A stretch of DNA of 64,000 nt, from NCBI RefSeq assembly GCF_019603315.1, contig NZ_CP080649.1:511501-575500 (forward strand), read 5' to 3'. This document shows positions 17,407 through 25,757 of the stretch, one piece after another (positions within the stretch are counted from its first letter, which is position 1; each line of letters starts with the position of its first letter). A model generated the notes under the pieces. That model had not been told where the DNA came from, did no database searches, and worked only from the letters and a program-made list of their open reading frames with translations. The position numbers and the translations under genes were made by a program. The stretch is from Ruficoccus sp. ZRK36 (GTDB lineage Bacteria > Verrucomicrobiota > Verrucomicrobiia > Opitutales > Cerasicoccaceae).

Positions 17407-18813
17407 TTAATACGCCGATGAGGGCGGTTTAATAACCAGACGCACCGTGCGCAGCATGATTTCCAGGTCCATCCACACGGACCACTCGTTAATGTATTCC
17501 AAGTCGTAATGCACCCGCTGGCGCAGCAGCTCCACATCCGTGATCTCGCCCCGGAAGCCCTTACACTGGGCCAATCCCGTCAATCCTGGCTTCACAAAAT
17601 GCCGCTGCGGGTAGATCTTTACGTCCTGGCTGAAAATCCGGTCGTGCTCGGGCAAATGCGGCCTCGGGCCTACGACGCTCATCTCCCCCTTGAGCACATT
17701 GATGAACTGCGGCAGCTCATCCAGACTGGTGCGCCGCATAAACTCCCCGAAACGGAAAACCCGTGGATCGTGCCGGGTGGCCTGCTGCGCCTCATCGCCC
17801 TTGCGCCGCACGTGCATGGTACGGAATTTATAGAGCACAAACTCCCGGCGGTTGTAGCCCCGGCGGATCTGCTTAAAAAAGACCGGCCCCCGCGACTGCA
17901 TACGCTGCTTGATCCAGACCAGCGGGATCATCACCGGCAGGATGAGAAACACCACCGGGATCGCTACCGCGAGGTCCAGCAGGCGCTTGATCATGCGGTT
18001 GAGCGGGCTCTCCAGCGGTTCCTCACGCAGCGTGAAAAACGTGTAGGGCCCGTCCTTCACGCTGATCAAAGGATAGTCGAAGTACTCCGCCCACGGGTTA
18101 AAGATGAGGATCTGGCACCCCTCCTCGTCAGCAGCGTCCAGGATCTCCTTCACCCATTCCTTGGAGTGGCGGGTCTCCAGCAGGATGATCTGGTTAACGC
18201 CTTGCTCGCGGATCGTCTCCCGCAGCCGCGAGACATCCCCCAGCAGCGGAATGTCCACCAACTCGGGCTCTTCATCGGAAAAGTTGAGCAGGCCGACCAC
18301 ACTGAACCCCAGCGCCTGCCGACTATGCAGCCAGCCGGAAATGCGGGCGCAAGAGGCCGTCGTCCCCACCACCAGGCACGAGCGTATGTTCTTCCCCCCC
18401 AGCACATAACGTGAGATCCAGGCGGGCAGAGACATATTCAGCGAGAACAAGACCGCATACGTACAGACCAGATACGTGCTGATAAACACACGTGAGATGG
18501 CTTGGTCCTTCGTGGCAAAAATGATGGTGAACAGAATCAGCACGAGGATGAATATCTGCAGGTTCGTCACCTGAAACACCCGCGCCCGGTCCTGCGCCGA
18601 TATACTCGGCCCCAGCATGGTGTAGAAATTAAAGAAAATCGCCCCCGAAGCCACCAGCCCCATCATATACAGTGGCCAATTGATGAGGTCATAGGCCAGC
18701 CGGCCCGTGACCTCCACCCCAACGGCGGCCAGGGCAAAAAACAGCAGCGGCAGCACCAGCACGATCACACATCCGTGCAAGGCCAATAATCCTCTGAAGC
18801 GGCTATCGAGCAT
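17407..18813 (-). CDS. Undecaprenyl-phosphate sugar phosphotransferase (WcaJ/EpsE-type)
   Basis: A 468-residue initiating glycosyl-1-phosphate transferase. It moves a sugar phosphate from a nucleotide sugar to undecaprenyl phosphate at the inner membrane. The N-terminus has about five TM segments (to residue 140). A Rossmann-like middle domain (LVVGTTASCARISGWL, then VVGLLNFSDEEPE) follows. The C-terminal catalytic domain (about 270-468) has RMIKRLLDLAVAIPVV, GPVFFKQIRRGYNRREF, YKFRTMHV, RTSLDELPQFINVLKGEMS and VGPRPHLPEHD. The C-terminus is typical (PGLTGLAQCKGFRGE). It is divergent from the polysaccharide operon across a 279-bp spacer. The sugar donor cannot be told. Confidence 0.93.
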   Translation of the reverse strand: MLDSRFRGLLALHGCVIVLVLPLLFFALAAVGVEVTGRLAYDLINWPLYMMGLVASGAIFFNFYTMLGPSISAQDRARVFQVTNLQIFILVLILFTIIFATKDQAISRVFISTYLVCTYAVLFSLNMSLPAWISRYVLGGKNIRSCLVVGTTASCARISGWLHSRQALGFSVVGLLNFSDEEPELVDIPLLGDVSRLRETIREQGVNQIILLETRHSKEWVKEILDAADEEGCQILIFNPWAEYFDYPLISVKDGPYTFFTLREEPLESPLNRMIKRLLDLAVAIPVVFLILPVMIPLVWIKQRMQSRGPVFFKQIRRGYNRREFVLYKFRTMHVRRKGDEAQQATRHDPRVFRFGEFMRRTSLDELPQFINVLKGEMSVVGPRPHLPEHDRIFSQDVKIYPQRHFVKPGLTGLAQCKGFRGEITDVELLRQRVHYDLEYINEWSVWMDLEIMLRTVRLVIKPPSSAY

Positions 18814-19092
18814 GATCTATCATTCTCTTATTAACATCGGCTGTTTCAGAACGGTGTTAATATTCATCCAGTGCCGCAAGGTTGACGTGATTTTTTCGGT
18901 GGCCCAGCCCAAATCCGGGGTCCCTGCCCTATACGTCAAACAGCCCTCCCTGCGCTCTGGCAAATCTTTTCCCGTAAAATCCCGCTATAACAAAACTCTT
19001 TTGCCAGCAACGTTTTCAGGATTGCGTCCCCAGGGAATCGGTTTAACTTCATTTTTTATTGAAATAGGCTAATTTCCCCGCGAATCCTGCCG
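18814..19092. promoter_or_regulatory. Divergent spacer with an 8-bp inverted repeat (18829-18862)
   Basis: This 279-bp spacer separates the sugar transferase from the HTH/NusG-paralogue operon and is AT-richer than its flanks. TATTAACA (18829-18836) and TGTTAATA (18855-18862) form a perfect inverted repeat with 18 bp between, close to the sugar transferase start; it could be an operator. A weak + strand promoter candidate is TTTAAC, 17 bp, TAGGCT just before the HTH gene. No RNA gene is visible. Confidence 0.4.
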
Positions 19093-19605
19093 ATGGAGAC
19101 CATGATGGACACCGGACCCTCAGCCACCGACTCACAAGAGGTCGAACAGGAGATTATCACCCTGATGGCCGGTGCCGTCCACACACTTGGCCTGCCCCGC
19201 TCGCTTGGCGAGATTTACGGGCTGCTCTACGCCTCCCCCGCCCCCCTGTGCATGGACGACATCATCCGGCGGCTGGATATCAGCCTCGGCACAGCCAGCC
19301 AGGGCCTCAAACAGCTCCGGAACTTCCGCGCAGTGCGCATCGTCCACCAGCCGGGACAGCGCAGGGACTACTACGAGCCCGAGACCGAGCTGCGTAAGCT
19401 CCTCGCCAATGCCCTGAGCGAGCAGTTCCAACCCCGGCTCGACGCCGGGCAAAAGCGTCTAAGTGAGCTAACCCTGAAGCTGACAAAACTGCCAGAAGAC
19501 ACCCCGGCTCACGAGCATCTGCGCCACCGCGTGGACAAACTGCGCCAATGGCACGAAAATGCTAACCAACTCCTGCCCCTGCTCAGCTCCCTCGTGCACC
19601 TATGA
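19093..19605 (+). CDS. MarR/GbsR-like winged-helix regulator of the polysaccharide operon
   Basis: A 170-residue protein with a winged helix-turn-helix. LGLPRSLGEIYGLLYASPAP is followed by CMDDIIRRLDISLGTASQGL (recognition helix) and a wing containing QPGQRRDYYEP. The C-terminal half is a helical dimerisation segment. This resembles the GbsR/MarR group. It is the first gene of the + strand operon and overlaps the NusG-paralogue by 4 bp (ATGA), so the two are probably made together. Autoregulation through the upstream inverted repeat is possible. ATGs at 19102 and 19105 follow a GGAG and could be the real start. Confidence 0.85.
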   Translation: METMMDTGPSATDSQEVEQEIITLMAGAVHTLGLPRSLGEIYGLLYASPAPLCMDDIIRRLDISLGTASQGLKQLRNFRAVRIVHQPGQRRDYYEPETELRKLLANALSEQFQPRLDAGQKRLSELTLKLTKLPEDTPAHEHLRHRVDKLRQWHENANQLLPLLSSLVHL

Positions 19606-20153
19606 CCTTTTCCGACCAACCAGCCTGGTACTGCCTAAAGACCCAGCCCAAGCGCGAACGCACCGCTGCGATGAGCCTGCGGGCAATCGATGGCGTTGAG
19701 GTGCTCTTCCCGCAGGTCCGCTATCCGCGCCAGGGGACACGCGGTAAATCAACCGCCACAGAGCCGCTTTTTCCCAACTACCTGTTCGTACGGTTTCAAC
19801 CCCTCAGCCACCTGAAGGCTGTCGGCTATGCCCGTGGTGCGGCCTACGTTGTCAGCCGTGGCAGCGAGCTAGTCCCAGTCCCTGACCGGATCGTCGACGA
19901 GCTGGCCAGTCTGGCCCCAGCCTCGATCCTTGAGCTCCCCCTTCAGACACTCCAGGCCGGTGACAACATCCGCATCATTGCTGGTATATTTAGCGGCAGC
20001 TCGGCAGATGTAGTGAAGCTCGTCCCCGGCGTCGAGCGCGTACGCCTGCTGCTGGACATCCTCGGCCGCGGCCAGGAGATTGAACTTTCCCTCGACGAGG
20101 TGGAGCGCCCTTACGGCCATCCCCTTCGTTACGCCTCTTCCCAAGGCTTCTGA
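19602..20153 (+). CDS. NusG-paralogue (RfaH/UpxY/LoaP-type antitermination factor)
   Basis: A 183-residue specialised NusG homologue expected to bind RNA polymerase and suppress pausing or termination in one long operon. The NGN domain covers about residues 8-105 (WYCLKTQPKRERTAAMSLR and EPLFPNYLFVRFQPL). A C-terminal KOW-like domain covers about 118-170 (LQAGDNIRIIAGIFSG). It sits between the HTH gene and the O-antigen ABC transporter, the context of UpxY and RfaH-like factors. The 141-bp leader after it holds an ops/JUMPstart-like sequence with overlapping hairpins. The housekeeping nusG would be elsewhere, near secE/rplK. Confidence 0.92.
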   Translation: MTFSDQPAWYCLKTQPKRERTAAMSLRAIDGVEVLFPQVRYPRQGTRGKSTATEPLFPNYLFVRFQPLSHLKAVGYARGAAYVVSRGSELVPVPDRIVDELASLAPASILELPLQTLQAGDNIRIIAGIFSGSSADVVKLVPGVERVRLLLDILGRGQEIELSLDEVERPYGHPLRYASSQGF

Positions 20154-20180
20154 AAACATCACCCCAAATAACCTTCGCGA

Positions 20181-20240
20181 TTGGCTTTACCAACCGGTAT
20201 CCGGCCAAGGGCGGCAGCGTGGCCGGATTTACCCTTGGCC
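20181..20240 (+). promoter_or_regulatory. ops/JUMPstart-like leader with overlapping hairpins
   Basis: GGCGGCAGCGTG at 20210-20221 matches the E. coli ops core GGCGGTAGCGTG at 11 of 12 positions; the one change is at the T that RfaH reads. It sits in the loop of a stem formed by 20199-20206 and 20221-20228 (ATCCGGCC / GGCCGGAT). A competing 9-bp stem pairs 20203-20211 with 20232-20240 (GGCCAAGGG / CCCTTGGCC). A small hairpin lies at 20181-20193. The two main stems share GGCC and cannot both form. It lies directly after the NusG-paralogue and before wzm. Confidence 0.6.
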
Positions 20241-20294
20241 AGACTCCCTCGCTCAATAGAATGAGAAAGCTGAATCAGAAACGGTTCTTCACCC

Positions 20295-21158
20295 ATGAGT
20301 ACCAAGACTGAAACGACGAAGTCCGTGACCGTCATCCAACCCTCCCAAGGCTGGCTGACCATCAACGGGCGCGAAATCTGGGCTTACCGCGACCTGCTGG
20401 TGTTGCTCGTGCGCCGCGACTTCGTAGCCCGCTATAAGCAGAGCGTACTCGGCCCGATCTGGTTCGTCCTGCAGCCGCTGATCATGACCGCGGTCTTCAC
20501 GGTCATCTTTGGTAAAATCGCGCAGATCCCCTCGGATGGTGTGCCGCACACGCTCTTCTATCTCTGTGGCCTCTTGGGTTGGAACTTTTTCGCCCAGACC
20601 CTTAACGGCACCAGCACCACCTTCACCGCCAACGCCGGGATCTTCCAGAAGATCTACTTCCCCCGGCTGGTCGTGCCGCTCGCCGTCAGCGTCTCATCCG
20701 TGTTCACCTTCATCATCCAGCTATTGCTGTTTATGATCGTGTTTGTCGGGTTCAAGTTTTTCAGCCCGGCGGGTGACACCTTCGGGATGACCTGGCGGGT
20801 AGCGCTGGTGCCTCTGCTCCTGCTGCACTCTGGGGTTCTGGCACTGGGTGTAGGCCTGTGGATGAGTTCGCTCACCGCCAAATACCGCGACCTCAGCCAC
20901 CTGAATAGTTTCATCATCCAAATATGGCTGTACCTGACCATCGTGATCCCGGTTTCCAGTGTACCAGCCAAGTACTTGCCCATCGTCCTCCTCAACCCGA
21001 TGACCCCCGTCATCGAGATGTACAAGCTCGCCTTTCTGGGTAAAGGAACGGTTGAGCCTTCGTACTACCTGTTCTCCCTCGCCGTCTCGATAGCTGTGCT
21101 CTTCAGCGGTATCCTCGTTTTCCAGCGTACGGGCCGCACCTTCGCCGACACCGTTTAG
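20295..21158 (+). CDS. wzm: O-antigen/polysaccharide ABC transporter permease
   Basis: A 287-residue ABC-2 type permease with six TM segments. It carries lipid-linked O-antigen or other polysaccharide across the inner membrane with Wzt. The start of the domain shows the family sequence YRDLLVLLVRRDFVARYKQS followed by VLGPIWFVLQPL. AKYRDLSHLNSF precedes the fifth TM helix, and LLNPMTPVIEMYKLAFLG follows. It is encoded 30 bp upstream of the ATPase and directly after the ops-like leader. Confidence 0.95.
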   Translation: MSTKTETTKSVTVIQPSQGWLTINGREIWAYRDLLVLLVRRDFVARYKQSVLGPIWFVLQPLIMTAVFTVIFGKIAQIPSDGVPHTLFYLCGLLGWNFFAQTLNGTSTTFTANAGIFQKIYFPRLVVPLAVSVSSVFTFIIQLLLFMIVFVGFKFFSPAGDTFGMTWRVALVPLLLLHSGVLALGVGLWMSSLTAKYRDLSHLNSFIIQIWLYLTIVIPVSSVPAKYLPIVLLNPMTPVIEMYKLAFLGKGTVEPSYYLFSLAVSIAVLFSGILVFQRTGRTFADTV

Positions 21159-21187
21159 CCCCACAATCCCTGCTTTTCCGATCAGCG

Positions 21188-22501
21188 ATGCCTTCGCCCA
21201 TCATAGAAATCGAAAACCTCAGTAAGCTCTACCGGCTCGGCACAGTCGGGGCCGGCTCTTTACGCGAATCCCTGGAGCAGTTTTGGACGACCCGTGTTCG
21301 TGGTCGCCCCCTTCAGGACTGGAATAAACGCGCAAAGCTGAAAATCCCGGACGGACGCGCCGGTCCTCGCCCCAATACCATGTGGGCCCTGCGGGAAACT
21401 TCGCTCACCATCAACGAGGGTGAAACTGTCGGGATCATCGGCCGTAATGGCGCGGGGAAGTCCACCCTTCTCAAGCTACTCTCGCGTATCACCGAGCCCA
21501 CAGGCGGGCGCGCCATTATCCGCGGGCGTGTCTCCTCGCTCCTGGAGGTCGGCACGGGCTTCCACCCCGAGCTAACCGGACGCGAAAACATCTTCCTCAA
21601 CGGCACCATCCTTGGCATGAGCCGACGCGAGATCTGGGAGAAGCTCGACGCGATTATTGAATTCTCCGAAATCGGCGCTTTTGTCGACACACCGGTCAAG
21701 CGCTACTCCAGCGGTATGACTGTGCGCCTGGCCTTTGCGGTAGCCGCCCACCTGGAGCCCGATGTGCTCATCGTGGACGAAGTCCTCGCCGTCGGCGACG
21801 CAGCCTACCAGAAGAAGTGCATCGACAAGATGCGTGACGTCGCCGCTCAGGGCCGCACCGTGCTCTTCGTCAGCCACCAGCTTTCCACCCTGGCCAACCT
21901 CTGCGAGCGAGCCATCCTCCTGCATGACGGCCAGCTCCAGGCCGACGGGCCCTCCCGCGAAGTCATTGGCCAGTACCTCAACAGCGGCTCAGAGCGCACC
22001 CACCAGCAGGTCTGGGACTCCGTGGAGACGGCCCCCGGAGACGACACCGCGCGACTGCACAGCGTCACCGTATTCAGCGACGGCCTGCCGACCGAGAACG
22101 TCGAGAGCGACCACGAGATCGTAGTGGAAATTCAATACTGGTGCCTCCGGGACGGCGCACGCATCAACCCCGCCTTTATCCTGCTGGATAAAATCGGGAC
22201 CCCCATTTTCTCATCCCCCAATCTGCCATCCGCGCGTCTTGGCGAAGATGCCTGGGGCTATCAGCCGCACCCTCAGGGGCTCTACCGCGCGCGCATCACC
22301 ATCCCCGCCGATTTCCTTAGCGACGGACTCTATCGGGGCCATGTCGCCCTCCAGACCGATGCCTCTGAGCTCAACGCCTGGCAGGAAAATGTCGTCACGC
22401 TGATGGTGCATGACACCGGCTCCATGCGCGGCGAGTACCACAACTACTGGATGGGCCTCATCCGTACCCGCTTCGCCTGGGAAACCGATAAGATTGAATA
22501 A
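21188..22501 (+). CDS. wzt: O-antigen ABC transporter ATPase with carbohydrate-binding C-terminal domain
   Basis: A 437-residue ATPase partner of Wzm. The nucleotide-binding domain (about 1-265) has Walker A GRNGAGKST, signature YSSGMTVRLAFAVAAHL and Walker B DVLIVDEVLAVGD with the following H-loop FVSHQ. The C-terminal 160 residues form a Wzt-C-like beta-sandwich ending GEYHNYWMGLIRTRFAW. In known Wzt proteins this domain recognises the finished glycan and gates export. Its presence suggests polymer-specific export rather than flippase-type export of single repeat units. Confidence 0.95.
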   Translation: MPSPIIEIENLSKLYRLGTVGAGSLRESLEQFWTTRVRGRPLQDWNKRAKLKIPDGRAGPRPNTMWALRETSLTINEGETVGIIGRNGAGKSTLLKLLSRITEPTGGRAIIRGRVSSLLEVGTGFHPELTGRENIFLNGTILGMSRREIWEKLDAIIEFSEIGAFVDTPVKRYSSGMTVRLAFAVAAHLEPDVLIVDEVLAVGDAAYQKKCIDKMRDVAAQGRTVLFVSHQLSTLANLCERAILLHDGQLQADGPSREVIGQYLNSGSERTHQQVWDSVETAPGDDTARLHSVTVFSDGLPTENVESDHEIVVEIQYWCLRDGARINPAFILLDKIGTPIFSSPNLPSARLGEDAWGYQPHPQGLYRARITIPADFLSDGLYRGHVALQTDASELNAWQENVVTLMVHDTGSMRGEYHNYWMGLIRTRFAWETDKIE

Positions 22502-22507
22502 CCGGCC

Positions 22508-23878
22508 ATGACTGCCCCCGCCTCAAACACACCTGCGATCTTCGCACTGCCTGAGTGGCTTCCCCACCTCGGCGGGCTGGCGACATTTTACGCACAGCTG
22601 GCTCGTTGCCGCAGCGAGCTGGGACTGCCGACCATTATCCTCACCACACAGAAGGGCGCCGAGGACCCCGGCTGGCCGGGTGTCGAGGTCGTCTCGATCC
22701 TTAAAGAAAAAAACGAGCGCTTCGTCCAACTCTGCCAGACGCTCCCCGAACACTGGGAGGTCGCAGCGCTTGCCCTCTCGACGGGCGATGCCATGCGCAA
22801 CTGGTTAAAGGATCACGCCCCGTCCGGAGCCGTTGTTTTCGCCGCTGAGTTCATGGGCTATGCATCCTGCCTGCGCGGGCCCGACCTCCCTCCGCTCGTC
22901 GTCACCGCGCATGGGTCTCTGGGGCAGATTGCCGCGCGCTCACACGGCGGGCCACCCTCGCCCGATCTTCCCCTCCTGCGCCTCCTTGAGTCGGACGCAC
23001 TCCTGCGGGCACACGCAGTCAGTGCCTACAGCCCGGCCAACGCAACAGAGTGGACAAAGGCCCTCGGGCGTGAAGTCCCCTGCGTGGACCCGCCTTACTT
23101 TGTGTCACAGAATTTGGATACGCCAACAGCGAACCGGCCCAAGGAGAGCCTCACCGGTGTCGTTCTCGGCCGACTCCAGGACTGGAAGGGGGCACAGGTC
23201 CTCGCCAAAGCACTGGATAAGCTTCAGAGCGAATGCCCCGTCCGCATCGACTGGTATGGCAGCGACACGCCCACCGCGCCCGGCGGTCAATCCATGGCCA
23301 GCTGGCTCGAAAAGAGCTACCCCGGCATCTGGCAAAAAAGCTTTCACTGGCACGGTCCTCTGCCCCGTGAGGAAGCCATCGCGCGTCAAGCCGAGGCAGA
23401 CTTTGCCCTCATACCTTCGCACTGGGACACCCTGAACTTCACTGTGCTGGAAGCCATGGCTGCCGCGAAGCCCGTGCTGGTCTCCACCGGTGCCGGTGCG
23501 TCTTACCTGATCGAAAACGGCGTCAACGGGCTAGTCTTCCCGGTCGATGACAGCGATGCTCTTGCACGCACGCTCCAGCACCTGATCAAGACACCCGCCC
23601 GCCTTCCAGCGTTGGGGCAAGCGGCACGCGAAACGCTGGCCGAGCGCTTTACGCCAACTGCCTGCACGGCAAACTACACCGCACTGGCCCATCGGGCTAC
23701 GGAGGCTGCGTCATCGACGTTGAGCACCTACACCGCGGACAGTGCAGGCAGCATTCTGCTACCCCTACTCGAAGCAATAACTCACGCCGACACGCTGCCG
23801 CGACACAGTGGCCGCGATCTCCTAAACGCCCTCACCCGCAAGCTCAGCCAACAGCTTGGCATAGACCACCTCTCATGA
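22508..23878 (+). CDS. GT4-family glycosyltransferase
   Basis: A 456-residue GT-B fold glycosyltransferase. The N-terminal acceptor domain has a glycine-rich HLGGLATFYAQLARCRSELG. The C-terminal donor domain (about 200-400) has GVVLGRLQDWKGAQVLAKAL and the GT4 signature LEAMAAAKPVLVSTGAGASY with a preceding SHWDTLNF. A C-terminal extension of about 60 residues past the usual fold is of unknown role. It lies 6 bp after wzt and overlaps the next gene by 4 bp. Confidence 0.9.
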   Translation: MTAPASNTPAIFALPEWLPHLGGLATFYAQLARCRSELGLPTIILTTQKGAEDPGWPGVEVVSILKEKNERFVQLCQTLPEHWEVAALALSTGDAMRNWLKDHAPSGAVVFAAEFMGYASCLRGPDLPPLVVTAHGSLGQIAARSHGGPPSPDLPLLRLLESDALLRAHAVSAYSPANATEWTKALGREVPCVDPPYFVSQNLDTPTANRPKESLTGVVLGRLQDWKGAQVLAKALDKLQSECPVRIDWYGSDTPTAPGGQSMASWLEKSYPGIWQKSFHWHGPLPREEAIARQAEADFALIPSHWDTLNFTVLEAMAAAKPVLVSTGAGASYLIENGVNGLVFPVDDSDALARTLQHLIKTPARLPALGQAARETLAERFTPTACTANYTALAHRATEAASSTLSTYTADSAGSILLPLLEAITHADTLPRHSGRDLLNALTRKLSQQLGIDHLS

Positions 23879-24831
23879 GCTCGCGTCCCCGCATCTCCGT
23901 GCTGATGCCGGTCTACAACGCCGAGCAGTACCTGGCCGAAGCGCTGGGTAGCATCCTTGCCCAGGACGGCGCAGACTTCGAGTGCATCGTTGTCGACGAT
24001 GGCTCCACCGACGGCAGCGCAGGCATACTCGAAGATTTTGCCAGCCACGATGACCGCCTCATCATTATCTCTCGCCCCAATACCGGCATCGTCGGTGCAC
24101 TCAACGATGGCCTTGAGCAATGCAGCGGCTACTACCTCGCCCGCATGGATGCCGATGATGTAGCCTGCCCGCAGCGTCTGGCCCGGCAGGCCGCGTTCCT
24201 GGATACCCACCCTGAGCACGTAGGCGTAGGCTGCTGGGTCGACTACCTGGACCCCGAGGGAGAACACATCTGGACCTGGAAGATGGATGCCGACTCCTCG
24301 CACATCGAGCAGCGACTCCTGGAGGGCGATATCGGAGGCCTCGTCCACCCGGCCATGATGCTCCGCCTGACCGATGTGCAAGCAGTCGGAGGCTATCGCC
24401 CTGAGTGCGAATATGTCGAAGACTATGATCTGTTCCTACGCCTGCTGGACCGGGGAAGTTTTACCGTCATCGAGGAGTGCCTGCTGGGCTATCGCCAACA
24501 CCCAGCCAGTATCAATGCCACCCGCGACCGGGACAACCGCGTCGCCATAAAAAACCGCATTCTGGCCATCACCCGCCAGGAGCGTGGTCTTCCCCCCAAG
24601 ACGCTCTCCGTGACACCCGTCCGCACCGAAGAGACCATCCTGAGATGGGTTAGCCTGGCCCTGCTCGACAACAACTGGCACAGCGCCCGCAAGAATACGC
24701 GTAGGCTGCTGCGAACCGCTCCCTTTACCACCGCCCCCTGGCGCGCCCTTTGGCGGCTGGCCGGTGCCGGCATCGGAAAACTACGGACACGCGTTGGGAA
24801 ATCCCTGCATAACAATGTAGCCGTTTCATGA
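23875..24831 (+). CDS. GT2-family glycosyltransferase
   Basis: A 318-residue protein with an N-terminal GT-A domain: ISVLMPVYNAEQYLAEAL, then FECIVVDDGSTDGSAGI, and the metal-binding DADD motif in ARMDADDVACPQRLARQ. LVHPAMMLRLTDVQAVGGYR is the usual acceptor-side strand, and EDYDLFLRLLDRG supplies the ED base motif. The C-terminal 80 residues are Arg/Leu-rich and amphipathic and may contact the membrane. It overlaps both neighbours by 4 bp. Confidence 0.92.
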   Translation: MSSRPRISVLMPVYNAEQYLAEALGSILAQDGADFECIVVDDGSTDGSAGILEDFASHDDRLIIISRPNTGIVGALNDGLEQCSGYYLARMDADDVACPQRLARQAAFLDTHPEHVGVGCWVDYLDPEGEHIWTWKMDADSSHIEQRLLEGDIGGLVHPAMMLRLTDVQAVGGYRPECEYVEDYDLFLRLLDRGSFTVIEECLLGYRQHPASINATRDRDNRVAIKNRILAITRQERGLPPKTLSVTPVRTEETILRWVSLALLDNNWHSARKNTRRLLRTAPFTTAPWRALWRLAGAGIGKLRTRVGKSLHNNVAVS

Positions 24832-25757
24832 ATACAGCCGTAGCATTCATTATATTCAACCGCCCCGATACGGCCAAGCGCGTATTCGAATCCATCCGCC
24901 AGGCTCGCCCCCCGCGCCTATACGTCATCGCAGACGGCCCTCGCCAGAACAAGCCCGGTGAGGCCGAAGCCGTCTCCGCCACCCGCGCCGTCATCGACAG
25001 TGTCGACTGGCCGTGTGAAGTCACCCGCCTGTATAGCAGCGAAAACCTTGGCTGCAAACAGCGCGTATACACCGGGCTGAACTCGGTCTTTGAGCATGAG
25101 GAGCAGGCCATCATCCTGGAGGACGACTGCCTGCCCGACCCAACCTTTTTCACTTATTGCGAGACCCTACTGGAGAGGTACCGAGACGAGGAGCAGGTGT
25201 TTCATATCGGCGCCAACCAATTTCAGAGACCACGCCTGAAGCGCCCCTATACCTACTACTTCAGTAAATTCCCTCACTGCTGGGGGTGGGCGACATGGAG
25301 ACGAGCCTGGCGCCTGATAGACCTCAACCTATCCACTTGGGATGAAGCCCAACCAACGCTTGCTCACTACATGAAAAGCGACATCGAGCAGGCATTCTGG
25401 GGGCGCATCTTTGGCCGTATTCGCGAGAATCCTGCCGCCAACAGCTCCTGGGCCTATCCGTGGCTCTACACCATGTGGGCTCGTAACTGCGTAGCGATCA
25501 ACAGTACCGTGAATCTCGTCGAGAACCTTGGTTTCGGCCCGGATGCCACCCATACCGTCGAGGGCGCCTGGTGCCTCCACCGCAAGGCACACCCACTGAA
25601 AAAGCTCATTCCTCCCGCCAGCATCACCCTGGACGAAGCAGCGGATGAGCACACCTTTAAATGCAACCACCTGCTGCAAGAAACACGCGGGTGGAAAATC
25701 TGCTGGAGCCGGATGAGAATGTCCCTCGGCGCGCTACGCCGCAAACTACTCCCATGA
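24828..25757 (+). CDS. HlpA-like / GNT-I-like GT-A glycosyltransferase
   Basis: A 309-residue protein starting AVAFIIFNRPDTAKRVFESI. It has YVIADGPRQNKPGE, the strand LYSSENLGCKQRVYTGLN and the metal-binding region IILEDDCLPDPTFFTYC (EDD). HCWGWATWRRAWRLID is characteristic of the group annotated as hemolytic protein HlpA-like or glycosyltransferase family 2. The function is probably sugar transfer to the growing glycan; the hemolysin name is historical. It overlaps the next gene by 4 bp. Confidence 0.8.
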   Translation: MNTAVAFIIFNRPDTAKRVFESIRQARPPRLYVIADGPRQNKPGEAEAVSATRAVIDSVDWPCEVTRLYSSENLGCKQRVYTGLNSVFEHEEQAIILEDDCLPDPTFFTYCETLLERYRDEEQVFHIGANQFQRPRLKRPYTYYFSKFPHCWGWATWRRAWRLIDLNLSTWDEAQPTLAHYMKSDIEQAFWGRIFGRIRENPAANSSWAYPWLYTMWARNCVAINSTVNLVENLGFGPDATHTVEGAWCLHRKAHPLKKLIPPASITLDEAADEHTFKCNHLLQETRGWKICWSRMRMSLGALRRKLLP

